Notes: generated by a model not told the origin, from the sequence alone. Shown: positions 1 through 6,299, counted from the first letter of the stretch. The stretch: 7,514 nt of DNA from a bacterium (GCA_030699855.1 JAUYKR010000119.1:1-7514), one strand, 5' to 3'. Made by a program: numbers and translations.

Positions 1-2
1 TG

Positions 3-83
3 AGGGGGGAACATCTTGCCGAGCTGGAAGAGCTTCGCAAGCGATGGAGAAACAGAAGCCCGCTGGCGAGAATGTTTGATTAA
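3..83 (+). CDS. C-terminal end of an unidentified protein (5' end outside window)
   Basis: Reading frame 3 is open from the window edge to a TAA at 81-83 and gives 26 residues. They are rich in Glu, Leu, Arg and Lys (HLAELEELRKRW near the start) and end in ARMFD. This looks like an amphipathic helix followed by a short tail. The other two forward frames give less protein-like translations. The stop lies only 17 bp before the next start codon on the same strand, so the gene probably belongs to the same transcription unit as the two unknown genes downstream. No function can be assigned from such a short fragment. It could be a chance open frame, but the composition and tight spacing favour a real gene end. 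Confidence 0.5.
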   Translation, partial: RGEHLAELEELRKRWRNRSPLARMFD

Positions 84-100
84 ACTTTTTATTTGCAAAT

Positions 101-1297
101 ATGTCCGGTCAATATCAACCATCTGCGGCGGAGCGAGAAGCGTCGGAAATAGTTCGAGAATTTGCGGATAAAGATCCCAGTAAGCTCGATGATGCTGACT
201 TGAAGCTGCTTCTCGAACGAACCAGAAAGGAGATCCTTCTTATGGATGAGAGACAGCGAGTTGAACTTTCTGCCTTAGGGCCGGAGCTGACCGAACGTTT
301 GAGGGATAAAGGAGTTCTCACCAGATCAGTTATGGTGAAGACCTTTTTAGAGCAGTTTAGAGACCGCTTGGAAGAAACTTTAAAATCCCGCATAACCTCC
401 ACTCCCGCCTCACTCCTCACCCGCGTACTTCGCACTGCGGGATTAGCTTCGGTTGGCTCTGTTTTGACGGTCTTGCTTGCTTTGGCTGCCGGCGAAAGGG
501 TCAATGAAGTTCGTGCTCGCGAAGCCCGCGGCACCGCCGACGACAATGCTATTAAACTCGATTTGAATAAGCAAAGGGAGGCCGCTCAGGCCGGACAAAT
601 TGCCGCCGAGCAGCAAAAATCAGAATTGGAGAAGATGCTGAACGATGTCATCCGAGAGTTGGAGGGAGAGATTTTTCGTCTAAGGTACGATTTATTGTTG
701 GCGAAGCACATCATTTACGCCGGTGGATTTCACTTTCAGGATCTTGAACGGCAGCTGAAGGAAAAGGAAGAAGCTCTCAGATTGGCCCGGGAAGCCGAGC
801 AAAAATTGCGCGATCAGCTCGCCCAGGCCGGTTTGAGTCAGCCTGATGTTCCGCAACCACAGGGTCCTATAGCCGTCCCGGTAGCGCCCGAAGGCGTGAA
901 CCTCGAAGACCTGGGGCAGCGCTTGTCAGAAGCTGGCAAATCAGGCGATCGCGAGCAGATGAGAGAGGTGGTAGCCGAGGTGCTGATGAATATCGAATCT
1001 TTCCGAACACTCTCAGAGACTATTCGCGCGGTGATTATCGACCACTATACGCCCGGGGGAACCTATGAATGCAGGATTTCTCCAAATGAAGGGGGGGCCT
1101 TTTCAACCAGATGTGATAATTGGGAGAGTTTTCGGACTGGTTCAATCGGAAGTCCGGGAAATTTTCTTCCCGGACAATTTGACGGCAAGCGAATTCTGAG
1201 GGTGAAACCGGATGAAGTGAGTATTTTACTTGCGCTCCCCGAATGGATAAAAAATCTCTGGGTTAATTACTATGCTCGTAGAAGTCAAGAGGCATGA
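101..1297 (+). CDS. Single-pass membrane protein with long coiled coil, unknown function
   Basis: I do not recognise this 398-residue protein. Residues 1-100 are charged and helical (EREASEIVREFADKD, then Leu/Glu/Arg-rich stretches) and contain no Cys. Residues about 105-130 form one hydrophobic segment (LASVGSVLTVLLALAA), preceded by Arg/Lys (K95, R97, R108, R111). By the positive-inside rule this suggests N-terminus inside, C-terminus outside. Residues about 132-245 are a long coiled coil with heptad-like Leu/Glu/Lys spacing (LERQLKEKEEALRLAREAEQ). Residues 247-265 are a Pro-rich linker. Residues 266-398 are a compact domain with the protein's only two cysteines, C324 and C338, which could form a disulfide if exported. 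The ATG follows the previous stop by 17 bp; no Shine-Dalgarno sequence precedes it. The stop TGA is 18 bp before the next gene, so the two are probably co-transcribed. A role as a surface stalk or envelope spacer is a guess from architecture only. Confidence 0.8.
   Translation: MSGQYQPSAAEREASEIVREFADKDPSKLDDADLKLLLERTRKEILLMDERQRVELSALGPELTERLRDKGVLTRSVMVKTFLEQFRDRLEETLKSRITSTPASLLTRVLRTAGLASVGSVLTVLLALAAGERVNEVRAREARGTADDNAIKLDLNKQREAAQAGQIAAEQQKSELEKMLNDVIRELEGEIFRLRYDLLLAKHIIYAGGFHFQDLERQLKEKEEALRLAREAEQKLRDQLAQAGLSQPDVPQPQGPIAVPVAPEGVNLEDLGQRLSEAGKSGDREQMREVVAEVLMNIESFRTLSETIRAVIIDHYTPGGTYECRISPNEGGAFSTRCDNWESFRTGSIGSPGNFLPGQFDGKRILRVKPDEVSILLALPEWIKNLWVNYYARRSQEA
1152..1175 (+). repeat. 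Perfect inverted repeat inside the coiled-coil gene
   Basis: GTCCGGGAA (1152-1160) and TTCCCGGAC (1167-1175) are exact reverse complements separated by the 6-base loop ATTTTC. They would form a 9-bp GC-rich hairpin in the mRNA or in either DNA strand. It lies in frame over the codons for SPGNFLPGQ (residues 351-359). No T-tract follows on either strand, so it does not look like a standard intrinsic terminator. It could be a pause or mRNA-stability element, a protein-binding dyad, or a coincidence of the Pro-Gly codons. Confidence 0.6.
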
Positions 1298-1315
1298 TTT
1301 CAAGAACTGGGAGGG

Positions 1316-2044
1316 ATGGATGGCCTGAGTAAGATGGGGGAGGGCGCAAGGTATTTTATTCAATTAACCCTCCACGCCAATGGCTATGACTTAAATAACC
1401 TTGGTTTGGAACAATTGAGCGCTTTATATCCAGAACAGTTGGCGAGAAGGGAGGCGGTGAGAACAATTCTCCGCAACCATATACCTAAAGTCCCAGCTTA
1501 CCTGCAGGATGCTTTTGCGGCCGCCTGTACCGCTCCCAGGGCCGAGCAGGCCGGTCACCTTAATCCTAATGGGAGATTTCATCAGGCTTTCCGCGGAGTG
1601 ATTGTCATGGTTCAGCATGAGAGACAGAAGGAAGCAAAGGGCGAGCAAGCTGATCCTGATTTGCTCTTCTTCAATTGGGGTTACGACAAAGATGGAAATC
1701 CCATCTTTGATCTGACCGAAGGAGAATTACATGACTTAGTCCACCAACTGATGGATACGTTGGGCGATTTAAACATTCCCTTTGGCGAGACTGGTTGGTT
1801 TGTTCGCCTGAATGATGCTCGACATCGAGGCAGCGCAATGGACTTTTACAGGGACCCAAAAGGCAAACTTCCTCCCGGGCATGAATTTAAGTCCCACTAC
1901 TACTTGCGTGAAAAGGTAAGAAAAGAGAAAGCATCAGGCCCCGGCGGTGCCGCCGGACCAAAAGATGGATGGATCGAAAGAGAGGCGGACGAACAGGGTC
2001 GCATAAACGTTCCCGGTGTTGGGAAAATCAGGTTCGAGAAGTAA
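1316..2044 (+). CDS. Soluble protein of unknown function
   Basis: I do not recognise this 242-residue protein. It has no signal peptide and no membrane segment, and only one cysteine (C71). Residues 10-75 look mostly helical (LGLEQLSALYPEQLARREAVRTIL). Residues 85-175 carry aromatic and acidic stretches (LLFFNWGYDKDGNPIFDL, then GETGWFVRLNDARHRGSAMDFY) typical of a folded alpha/beta domain. Several His, Asp and Glu residues (H139, D140, H143, D167, H170) could be catalytic or metal-binding, but no named motif is visible. Residues 206-218 are a Gly/Pro linker before a short charged tail. The start ATG at 1316 directly abuts a GGGAGGG run at 1309-1315, a purine run too close for normal Shine-Dalgarno spacing. 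Met7 (ATG at 1334) is an alternative start. The gene lies 18 bp after the membrane coiled-coil gene and probably works with it. Its last 17 bp overlap the tail of the opposite-strand ATPase gene. Confidence 0.75.
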   Translation: MDGLSKMGEGARYFIQLTLHANGYDLNNLGLEQLSALYPEQLARREAVRTILRNHIPKVPAYLQDAFAAACTAPRAEQAGHLNPNGRFHQAFRGVIVMVQHERQKEAKGEQADPDLLFFNWGYDKDGNPIFDLTEGELHDLVHQLMDTLGDLNIPFGETGWFVRLNDARHRGSAMDFYRDPKGKLPPGHEFKSHYYLREKVRKEKASGPGGAAGPKDGWIEREADEQGRINVPGVGKIRFEK

Positions 2045-4742
2045 CCAGTTTCCTCCCTTCCTCCACCGCCAGCACCGCCAGGCCGCAGCCGAACACCACC
2101 AGCCAGTCGTTCATGCTCAGGGAGCTGGTTTGAAAGATTCGCTGAAAAAATGGCAGGTAGACCATCGCCAGCACCATCAGCACCGACAGCCCGCAGGCGA
2201 TCCACAGTTGCTTCAGGCTTTTCAACGTAAAGGCGGAGAACTGGAAACTTCTGGCGTTAAAGGCATTGAAGAGTTGAATCACCACCAGGCTGGCGAAGGC
2301 CAGGGTAGCGGCCTGCAAGTGTCTTGGGTCGCCATCCGCCATGGTCTCACCCCAATTCCAGCCCAGACTGCTCAGTTTCCACAGATAGACCGCCAGCACC
2401 AGCAGGCCCATAAACATTCCCACCGCCACGAAGTGGGTGACGAAATCCCGGTTCATGATTCGAAGCCGAGGGTCGCGCGGCGGCTTTTTCATCACGCCCG
2501 GCTCGGCGTGGTCCACTCCCAGGGCGATGGCGGGAAAAATATCGGTTCCCACATTGATCGCCAGAATCAAAGAAGCGGTAAGGGGGGCGGGGATTTGCAG
2601 CAGGATAGCCGTGCAAATCGTCACCAGTTCGCCGATATTGGTGGAAAAGATAAACCAGACAAACTTCCGCAAGTTCGCGTAGATCTTCCGACCTTCACGG
2701 ACGGCGGTGACGATGCTGGCGAAGGAATCGTCGAGCAGAATCATGTTGGCGGTTTCCTTACTCACCTCCGTTCCGGTTATGCCCATGGCAATGCCTAGAT
2801 CGGCTCGCTTGAGCGCTGGAGCATCATTCACTCCATCGCCAGTTACGGCCACCACTTCGCCCATCCGCATCAGCCGGTCAACGATCCGGCACTTGTGCTG
2901 AGGGCTCACCCGCGAAAAGATCAGCGAGTGCTGGGGGCCGCCGCTGCCGATGGCCCGGCGGATATTGCCCCGAAGGACGACATCCAATTCGCCGTCTTTC
3001 ATCCGACCTACCTCTTCTCCCAGGATTACCGCACTGCCCTTGCCGGCTAGTCCGATGTTCATGGCCACGGCCTTGGCGGTTAGCCCGTGGTCGCCGGTGA
3101 TGATGATGGTGCGGATGCCGGCTTTGTGGCACAGGGATACCGCTTTTTTTACCTCCGATCGAGGGGGGTCAATCATGCCCGCCAATCCCACGAAAACTAA
3201 CTCTCGTTCCAGATCTCTACCCAGTGGCGGAACTTTTTCCAGCGGCCGATAGGCGAAGCCGATCACCCGCAGTGCTTCCTTGGCCATGGTTTCATTCTGC
3301 TGCTTGATCTCCTCCTTTTCTTCGTCGTCGATGAGTTTTACCCCGCCGGCCGTCAAAATATGAGTGCAGCGCTTCAACAGTTCATCCGGAGAGCCCTTGG
3401 TCAACAATTCAAGGCTCTGATCGCGGTTTTTGGCGACGACGCTCATCAGCTTGCGATCGCTGTCAAAAGGGATTTCCTTCACCACCGTCCATTTGGGAAT
3501 GTCCGGCTTTTGGCCGGAGCCTTCCACTTTTTTTTGAGCAAGCGTCAGCAGGGCTCCTTCGGTGGGATCGCCGAGGATTTTGAAATGGGAACCCTGTTTT
3601 TGTAAATCGGCTCCGGTGCAATAGGTACTGATCAGCCGAATCTTTGCCAGATTTTCTTCAGCCCAGTGGTTTTTGAATTTTTCGGCTAGGATCACGCCTT
3701 CATTCGGATCATATCCAACTCCGCTCACTTCCACTGCTTGCTCGTTCCCCAACAGCAGCTTGGTGACCGTCATTTCATTTCGAGTGAGCGTTCCGGTCTT
3801 GTCGGTACAAATGACCGTGGTTGAGCCCAAGGTTTCCACAGACGACAATTTTTTTACCAGCGCTTTTCTTCTGGCCAACTCCTGTACGCCCAGAGCCAGA
3901 GCTATTGTTATCGTCGCCGGCAGGCCTTCCGGCACCGCCGCCACCGCTACTGCTACGCCAAAGAGCAGGGATTCCAAAAATCCCTTGCCCTGGACGAATA
4001 TCCCCACCACGATCAAAATACCGGAGAGGGCAACGGTTATCTTGGTGACGAATACTCCGACGTGAAGCAGCTCCTTTTGCAGCGGCGAGCTTTCTTTTAT
4101 GGTGGTGGTGGTCAAGTGGGCGATTTTGCCGAACTCGGTGGCCATGCCGGTGGCGGTGATTTCTACCAATGCGGTGCCGGCCACGGCGGTAGTCCCCATA
4201 AACACCAGATCCTTTTCTTCCTTGCCCACCGGAACCGATTCACCGGTCAAGGCAGACTCCTCTACCTTCAAGGAAGAGCTGTCGATCACCTTGCCGTCGG
4301 CGGGGATTTTGTCGCCGGGACTTAAGCAAACGATGTCTCCCGGAACCAGCTCCTCGGCTTTAATCTGCTCTTTGTGTCCGTTGCGCATCACCATCGCGCT
4401 GGGCGCCACCAGTTTCTTCAGCGCCTCCAGGGCTTTCTCCGTCTTGTACTCCTGCAAAAATCCAATGCCGGCGTTGACGATGACGATGCCTAAAATCACC
4501 AGTCCGTCGATCAGACTGTGCTCTTCCCCCAAATACACACCCATGCCAATGGCGATGGTGGCGGAGACGATCAAAATCATCACCATCAGGTCGGTGAACT
4601 GGTCGAAAATCATCAGCAGCACGGAGTTTTTTTTACCGGCCACCAGGACATTCAGGCCATGTTTGGCGCGCGACTGCTCGGCTTGGGCGGTGGTGAGGCC
4701 GGAGTGCATAGGGGAATTTATTCTGCTGACATTGTGCCACAT
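2028..4742 (-). CDS. Calcium-type (P2) cation-translocating P-type ATPase
   Basis: The 904-residue product is an integral membrane pump that exports a cation, most likely Ca2+, using ATP. In order it has an N-terminal cation-ATPase domain (15-70), M1-M2 (about 43-97), an actuator domain with TGES at 166-169, M3-M4 (about 228-285) with PEGLPA at 271-276, the phosphorylation site DKTGT with D314, a nucleotide-binding domain with KGSPDE at 449-454, DPPR at 525-528, the hinge TGDGVND at 634-640, and six more membrane segments (about 692-897). Ion-site residues matching SERCA are present: E272 in M4, N702 and E705 in M5, N730, T733 and D734 in M6. The M8 position aligned with SERCA E908 is Gln823, which suggests an altered first Ca2+ site. 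The length is normal for bacterial members. The start is the first ATG after an in-frame TGA; Met12 (ATG at 4709-4707) is possible. No Shine-Dalgarno sequence is seen. The gene stands alone on this strand. A related ion such as Mn2+ or Na+ cannot be excluded. Confidence 0.95.
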   Translation of the reverse strand: MWHNVSRINSPMHSGLTTAQAEQSRAKHGLNVLVAGKKNSVLLMIFDQFTDLMVMILIVSATIAIGMGVYLGEEHSLIDGLVILGIVIVNAGIGFLQEYKTEKALEALKKLVAPSAMVMRNGHKEQIKAEELVPGDIVCLSPGDKIPADGKVIDSSSLKVEESALTGESVPVGKEEKDLVFMGTTAVAGTALVEITATGMATEFGKIAHLTTTTIKESSPLQKELLHVGVFVTKITVALSGILIVVGIFVQGKGFLESLLFGVAVAVAAVPEGLPATITIALALGVQELARRKALVKKLSSVETLGSTTVICTDKTGTLTRNEMTVTKLLLGNEQAVEVSGVGYDPNEGVILAEKFKNHWAEENLAKIRLISTYCTGADLQKQGSHFKILGDPTEGALLTLAQKKVEGSGQKPDIPKWTVVKEIPFDSDRKLMSVVAKNRDQSLELLTKGSPDELLKRCTHILTAGGVKLIDDEEKEEIKQQNETMAKEALRVIGFAYRPLEKVPPLGRDLERELVFVGLAGMIDPPRSEVKKAVSLCHKAGIRTIIITGDHGLTAKAVAMNIGLAGKGSAVILGEEVGRMKDGELDVVLRGNIRRAIGSGGPQHSLIFSRVSPQHKCRIVDRLMRMGEVVAVTGDGVNDAPALKRADLGIAMGITGTEVSKETANMILLDDSFASIVTAVREGRKIYANLRKFVWFIFSTNIGELVTICTAILLQIPAPLTASLILAINVGTDIFPAIALGVDHAEPGVMKKPPRDPRLRIMNRDFVTHFVAVGMFMGLLVLAVYLWKLSSLGWNWGETMADGDPRHLQAATLAFASLVVIQLFNAFNARSFQFSAFTLKSLKQLWIACGLSVLMVLAMVYLPFFQRIFQTSSLSMNDWLVVFGCGLAVLAVEEGRKLVTSRT

Positions 4743-4789
4743 CAGTCTGGTCTGCCAAGCGAACTGAGCTTGATCAGGTAGGGGAATTT
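4709..4789. repeat. 11-bp direct repeat flanking the ATPase start
   Basis: TAGGGGAATTT occurs exactly at 4709-4719 and again at 4779-4789, 70 bp apart and in the same orientation. On the ATPase coding strand the sequence reads AAATTCCCCTA. One copy lies upstream of the first ATG. The other ends on the A of the Met12 codon. It could be a pair of regulator sites, a footprint of a small duplication, or chance. Confidence 0.35.
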
Positions 4790-4876
4790 GGTAGATTCAT
4801 AAGCCCTGCTTCAAAAAAACTTGCAATGAAGATACATTTGTATATCATGGGGACGATTTTAGTTTTTTAATGATGA
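4743..4876. promoter_or_regulatory. Divergent intergenic region (ATPase / coiled-coil gene)
   Basis: These 134 bp separate two genes transcribed away from each other, so promoters for both should lie here. The central part is AT-rich. It includes a 7-A run at 4813-4819, a self-complementary TTGCAA at 4821-4826 and a short dyad ATACA-tt-TGTAT at 4832-4843 that could be an operator. On the minus strand TTGCAA is followed by TATGAA at 4801-4796 with a long 19-bp gap, only a weak promoter candidate for the ATPase. Confidence 0.5.
4821..4848 (+). promoter_or_regulatory. Sigma70-type promoter for the small coiled-coil gene
   Basis: TTGCAA at 4821-4826 (four of six matches to TTGACA) and TATCAT at 4843-4848 (four of six matches to TATAAT) are separated by 16 bp. 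The predicted transcript start near 4855 leaves a leader of about 20 nt before the ATG at 4877. The dyad at 4832-4843 lies in the spacer, where a repressor could block polymerase. This is prediction from consensus only. Confidence 0.45.
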
Positions 4877-5185
4877 ATGATGAGTCTTACGAAGGGTGAT
4901 CTCCGAAAGATCAATGCGATATTTATTCAGGGATTTGAGACCCTTATTCTCCCTCAGTTTGAGGAAATAAGAGACGCGATCCAGAGAATAAATGAGAGAG
5001 TGGATCAGCTCACAAGGGATATCAAAGGGTTAAGGGAAGAAATGCACGACCACGTTTTCTCTCTTCACCAGCGAATTGACGAAACTAATGTGAATATCGG
5101 TTATCACTTCGAGCTGTGCGCTCCTATGAAGGAGCATCAGGTTCTGGTGAAGCGGGTAAATGTTCTCGAGGCCGCTTCCGCTTGA
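4877..5185 (+). CDS. Small coiled-coil protein, unknown function
   Basis: The 102-residue product starts MMSLTKGDLRKINAIF and continues as an almost uninterrupted helix. Residues 25-72 have regular hydrophobic spacing (ILPQFEEIRDAIQRINERVDQL, then IKGLREEMHDHVFSLHQRID), typical of a parallel coiled coil. There is no signal peptide or clear membrane segment. One cysteine (C81) lies in the C-terminal part. Short proteins beginning with a similar Thr-Lys-x-Asp-Leu-(Lys/Arg)-x-Ile stretch followed by a coiled coil are, from memory, common and unexplained in Patescibacteria genomes. The second ATG (4880) is equally possible as start, and no Shine-Dalgarno sequence helps to decide. It follows its own predicted promoter by about 20 nt. 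It is followed by a 51-bp gap before the exonuclease. The role is unknown; self-association or scaffolding is an inference from the coiled coil. Confidence 0.75.
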   Translation: MMSLTKGDLRKINAIFIQGFETLILPQFEEIRDAIQRINERVDQLTRDIKGLREEMHDHVFSLHQRIDETNVNIGYHFELCAPMKEHQVLVKRVNVLEAASA

Positions 5186-5210
5186 TCCCAGCCCAAATCC
5201 TCCTTAACAT
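5182..5210 (+). promoter_or_regulatory. Possible promoter for the exonuclease-recX pair
   Basis: TTGATC at 5182-5187 and TAACAT at 5205-5210 are separated by 17 bp, each matching four of six consensus positions. The -35 element overlaps the stop codon of the coiled-coil gene. A transcript start near 5217 would leave about a 20-nt leader before the ATG at 5237. Read-through from the upstream gene is equally possible, since no terminator separates the two. Confidence 0.3.
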
Positions 5211-5236
5211 CTGAGCATCAGTTGCAGTTTTATCCT

Positions 5237-5758
5237 ATGGCCTACGTCATTTTTGACACCGAAACCACTGGTCTCTCCCCTCAAACCGGCGATCGAATGA
5301 TCGAAATCGCGGCGGTCAGGGTCTTTAACGGCCAGATTACGAAGGAAATTTTTCAGTCCTTTATCAATCCCCAGCGGCCGCTTTCGGCCGGGGCCAGTCG
5401 CGTCAACGGTATTACAGCGGATATGCTTGTCGGCGCTCCGCCGGCGGCAGAGGTGATCCCAAAGTTTCTCCAATTCGTCGGCCAGGACACGCTGGTAGCC
5501 CACAATGCCGAGTTTGATCTCGACTTTCTCGAGGCGGAAATGCGACTTCTGGGTCTCGATCCCGCCCAGCTTCCCGGCAATATCTGCACGGTAGAATTGG
5601 CTCGGGCCAAGCTGCCCGAGCTGGAGCGCCACAACCTGGACGCGCTGATCCAGCACTTTGGGATTCAATTTGAGAGGCGCCACCGCGCCCTCGACGATGT
5701 TCTGGCCACCGCCAAAGTCTTTGTCCAACTCCATGAGGAAGCGCCGAGCTTATTCTAA
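5237..5758 (+). CDS. DEDDh 3'-5' exonuclease, DNA polymerase III epsilon-like
   Basis: The 173-residue product is a single-domain exonuclease of the DnaQ/epsilon family, which removes nucleotides from DNA or RNA 3' ends with two metal ions. All three Exo motifs are present: Exo I FDTETTGL with D7 and E9, Exo II AHNAEFDLDFL with D94, and Exo III HRALDD with H149 and D154, making it the DEDDh type. The conserved INPQRPLSAGASRVNGIT stretch (residues 43-60) is also typical. It matches the catalytic domain alone, without the C-terminal polymerase-binding segment of E. coli epsilon. It could therefore be a proofreading subunit or a stand-alone repair/RNA exonuclease. A TTG at 5222 would add five residues (MQFYP), but the ATG at 5237 starts just before the first strand of the fold (MAYVIFDTET) and is preferred. 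No Shine-Dalgarno sequence is present; the start is preceded by TTTTATCCT. The end overlaps recX by 26 bp, implying coupled expression. Confidence 0.93.
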   Translation: MAYVIFDTETTGLSPQTGDRMIEIAAVRVFNGQITKEIFQSFINPQRPLSAGASRVNGITADMLVGAPPAAEVIPKFLQFVGQDTLVAHNAEFDLDFLEAEMRLLGLDPAQLPGNICTVELARAKLPELERHNLDALIQHFGIQFERRHRALDDVLATAKVFVQLHEEAPSLF

Positions 5759-6224
5759 AACCGCTTACCGACCCGTAGGCACGGCTATCGAGTATGCCCT
5801 TCGCTCCCTTACCCGCCGCCGCCAGAGCGAGCGGCAGATGAGAGAAAAACTGGAAAAATATTTTCCCGACGAAGACCGCGAAGCGGTCGTTGCTCGTCTG
5901 AAAGAGTTGGGGTATTTAAACGATGCTGAATTTTGTCAGGCCTGGATCCGCCATCGCTCGCTGACCTCACCCCGAGGCGCCTACGTCCTCCGCCAGGAAC
6001 TGCTGAGAAAAGGCATATCTGCCGAGCTGATTGAAGCTTCACTCCAGGGTCTTCAGGAGCATGAGCTCATCGAGGAATCCGCCCAGAAAAAGTGGAAGAA
6101 TCTGAAAGATCCTAATGTTTTCAGTCGAAAAACCAAGCTTCTCCGCTTTCTCATTTCCCGTGGTTTTGCCTTTGCGAACGCCAAAAAGGTGGTAAATACC
6201 CTTGCGGCTGCAGCCGAGGAGTGA
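5733..6224 (+). CDS. recX: Regulatory protein RecX
   Basis: The 163-residue product matches the RecX family, small all-helical proteins that bind RecA filaments and limit or modulate recombinase activity. Three three-helix repeats are visible. Repeat one is around 19-43 (IEYALRSLTRRRQSERQMREKL). Repeat two is around 46-105, with LKELGYLNDAEFCQAWIRHR and then RGAYVLRQELLRKGI. Repeat three is around 130-158 (KLLRFLISRGFAFANAKKVV). The N-terminus is a short basic segment (MRKRRAYSKTAYR). The open frame extends upstream to 5658, but that part only shadows the exonuclease. The ATG at 5733 sits just before the conserved region and is the best start, giving a 26-bp overlap with the exonuclease gene. 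The length is in the usual range for short RecX proteins. recA is not in this window. An intrinsic terminator follows 38 bp after the stop. Confidence 0.9.
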   Translation: MRKRRAYSKTAYRPVGTAIEYALRSLTRRRQSERQMREKLEKYFPDEDREAVVARLKELGYLNDAEFCQAWIRHRSLTSPRGAYVLRQELLRKGISAELIEASLQGLQEHELIEESAQKKWKNLKDPNVFSRKTKLLRFLISRGFAFANAKKVVNTLAAAAEE

Positions 6225-6261
6225 TATCCTTTTCTCAGTTGAGATCGATTTGGTTGATACC

Positions 6262-6288
6262 AAGAAGCAGAGATAGCTTCTTTTTTTT
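6262..6288 (+). terminator. Rho-independent terminator between recX and nusA
   Basis: AAGAAGC (6262-6268), a 7-base loop AGAGATA (6269-6275) and GCTTCTT (6276-6282) form a perfect 7-bp stem. The unbroken T run spans 6281-6288, so its first two Ts also close the stem. This is the classic intrinsic terminator layout. It ends the exonuclease-recX transcript and lies only 17 nt before the nusA start codon, so it can also act as an attenuator for any read-through into nusA. Confidence 0.8.
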
Positions 6289-6293
6289 ACGTT

Positions 6294-6299
6294 TATATT
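6294..6299 (+). promoter_or_regulatory. Possible -10 element for a leaderless nusA transcript
   Basis: TATATT at 6294-6299 matches five of six positions of TATAAT and ends 6 nt before the nusA ATG, so transcription would begin at or beside the start codon. No good -35 hexamer is found 16-18 bp upstream, where the terminator stem and loop lie. The T-rich stretch makes such matches easy to find by chance. The nusA gene needs some start after the terminator or read-through past it. Confidence 0.3.

Noticed and set aside
115..546. A 143-codon minus-strand open frame opposite the coiled-coil gene
   Set aside because: The product is Ser/Arg-rich and matches the antisense of Glu/Leu/Arg codons; the sense strand has a coherent membrane-protein architecture.
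1941..1956. Inverted repeat CCGGCGG-tg-CCGCCGG
   Set aside because: The loop is too short for a good hairpin as written, and the sequence follows from Gly/Ala codons of a Gly/Pro linker.
2010..2025. Short dyad TTCCC/GGGAA near the convergent gene ends as a terminator
   Set aside because: It has only 5 bp of stem and lacks a T-tract after the hairpin on either strand. It was not listed as a terminator.
2016..2798. A 260-codon + strand open frame opposite the ATPase 3' half
   Set aside because: The translation is rich in His, Gln and Gly without hydrophobic core patterning, and the minus strand here encodes conserved P-type ATPase membrane segments.
4099..4767. A 222-codon + strand open frame opposite the ATPase 5' part
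   Set aside because: It is Ser/Thr/Pro-rich antisense of conserved actuator and membrane domains, and it runs across the divergent gene start. It has no support of its own.
5658..5732. Upstream extension of the recX reading frame
   Set aside because: The 25 extra residues overlap the Exo III region of the exonuclease and do not resemble RecX. The ATG at 5733 precedes the conserved part.
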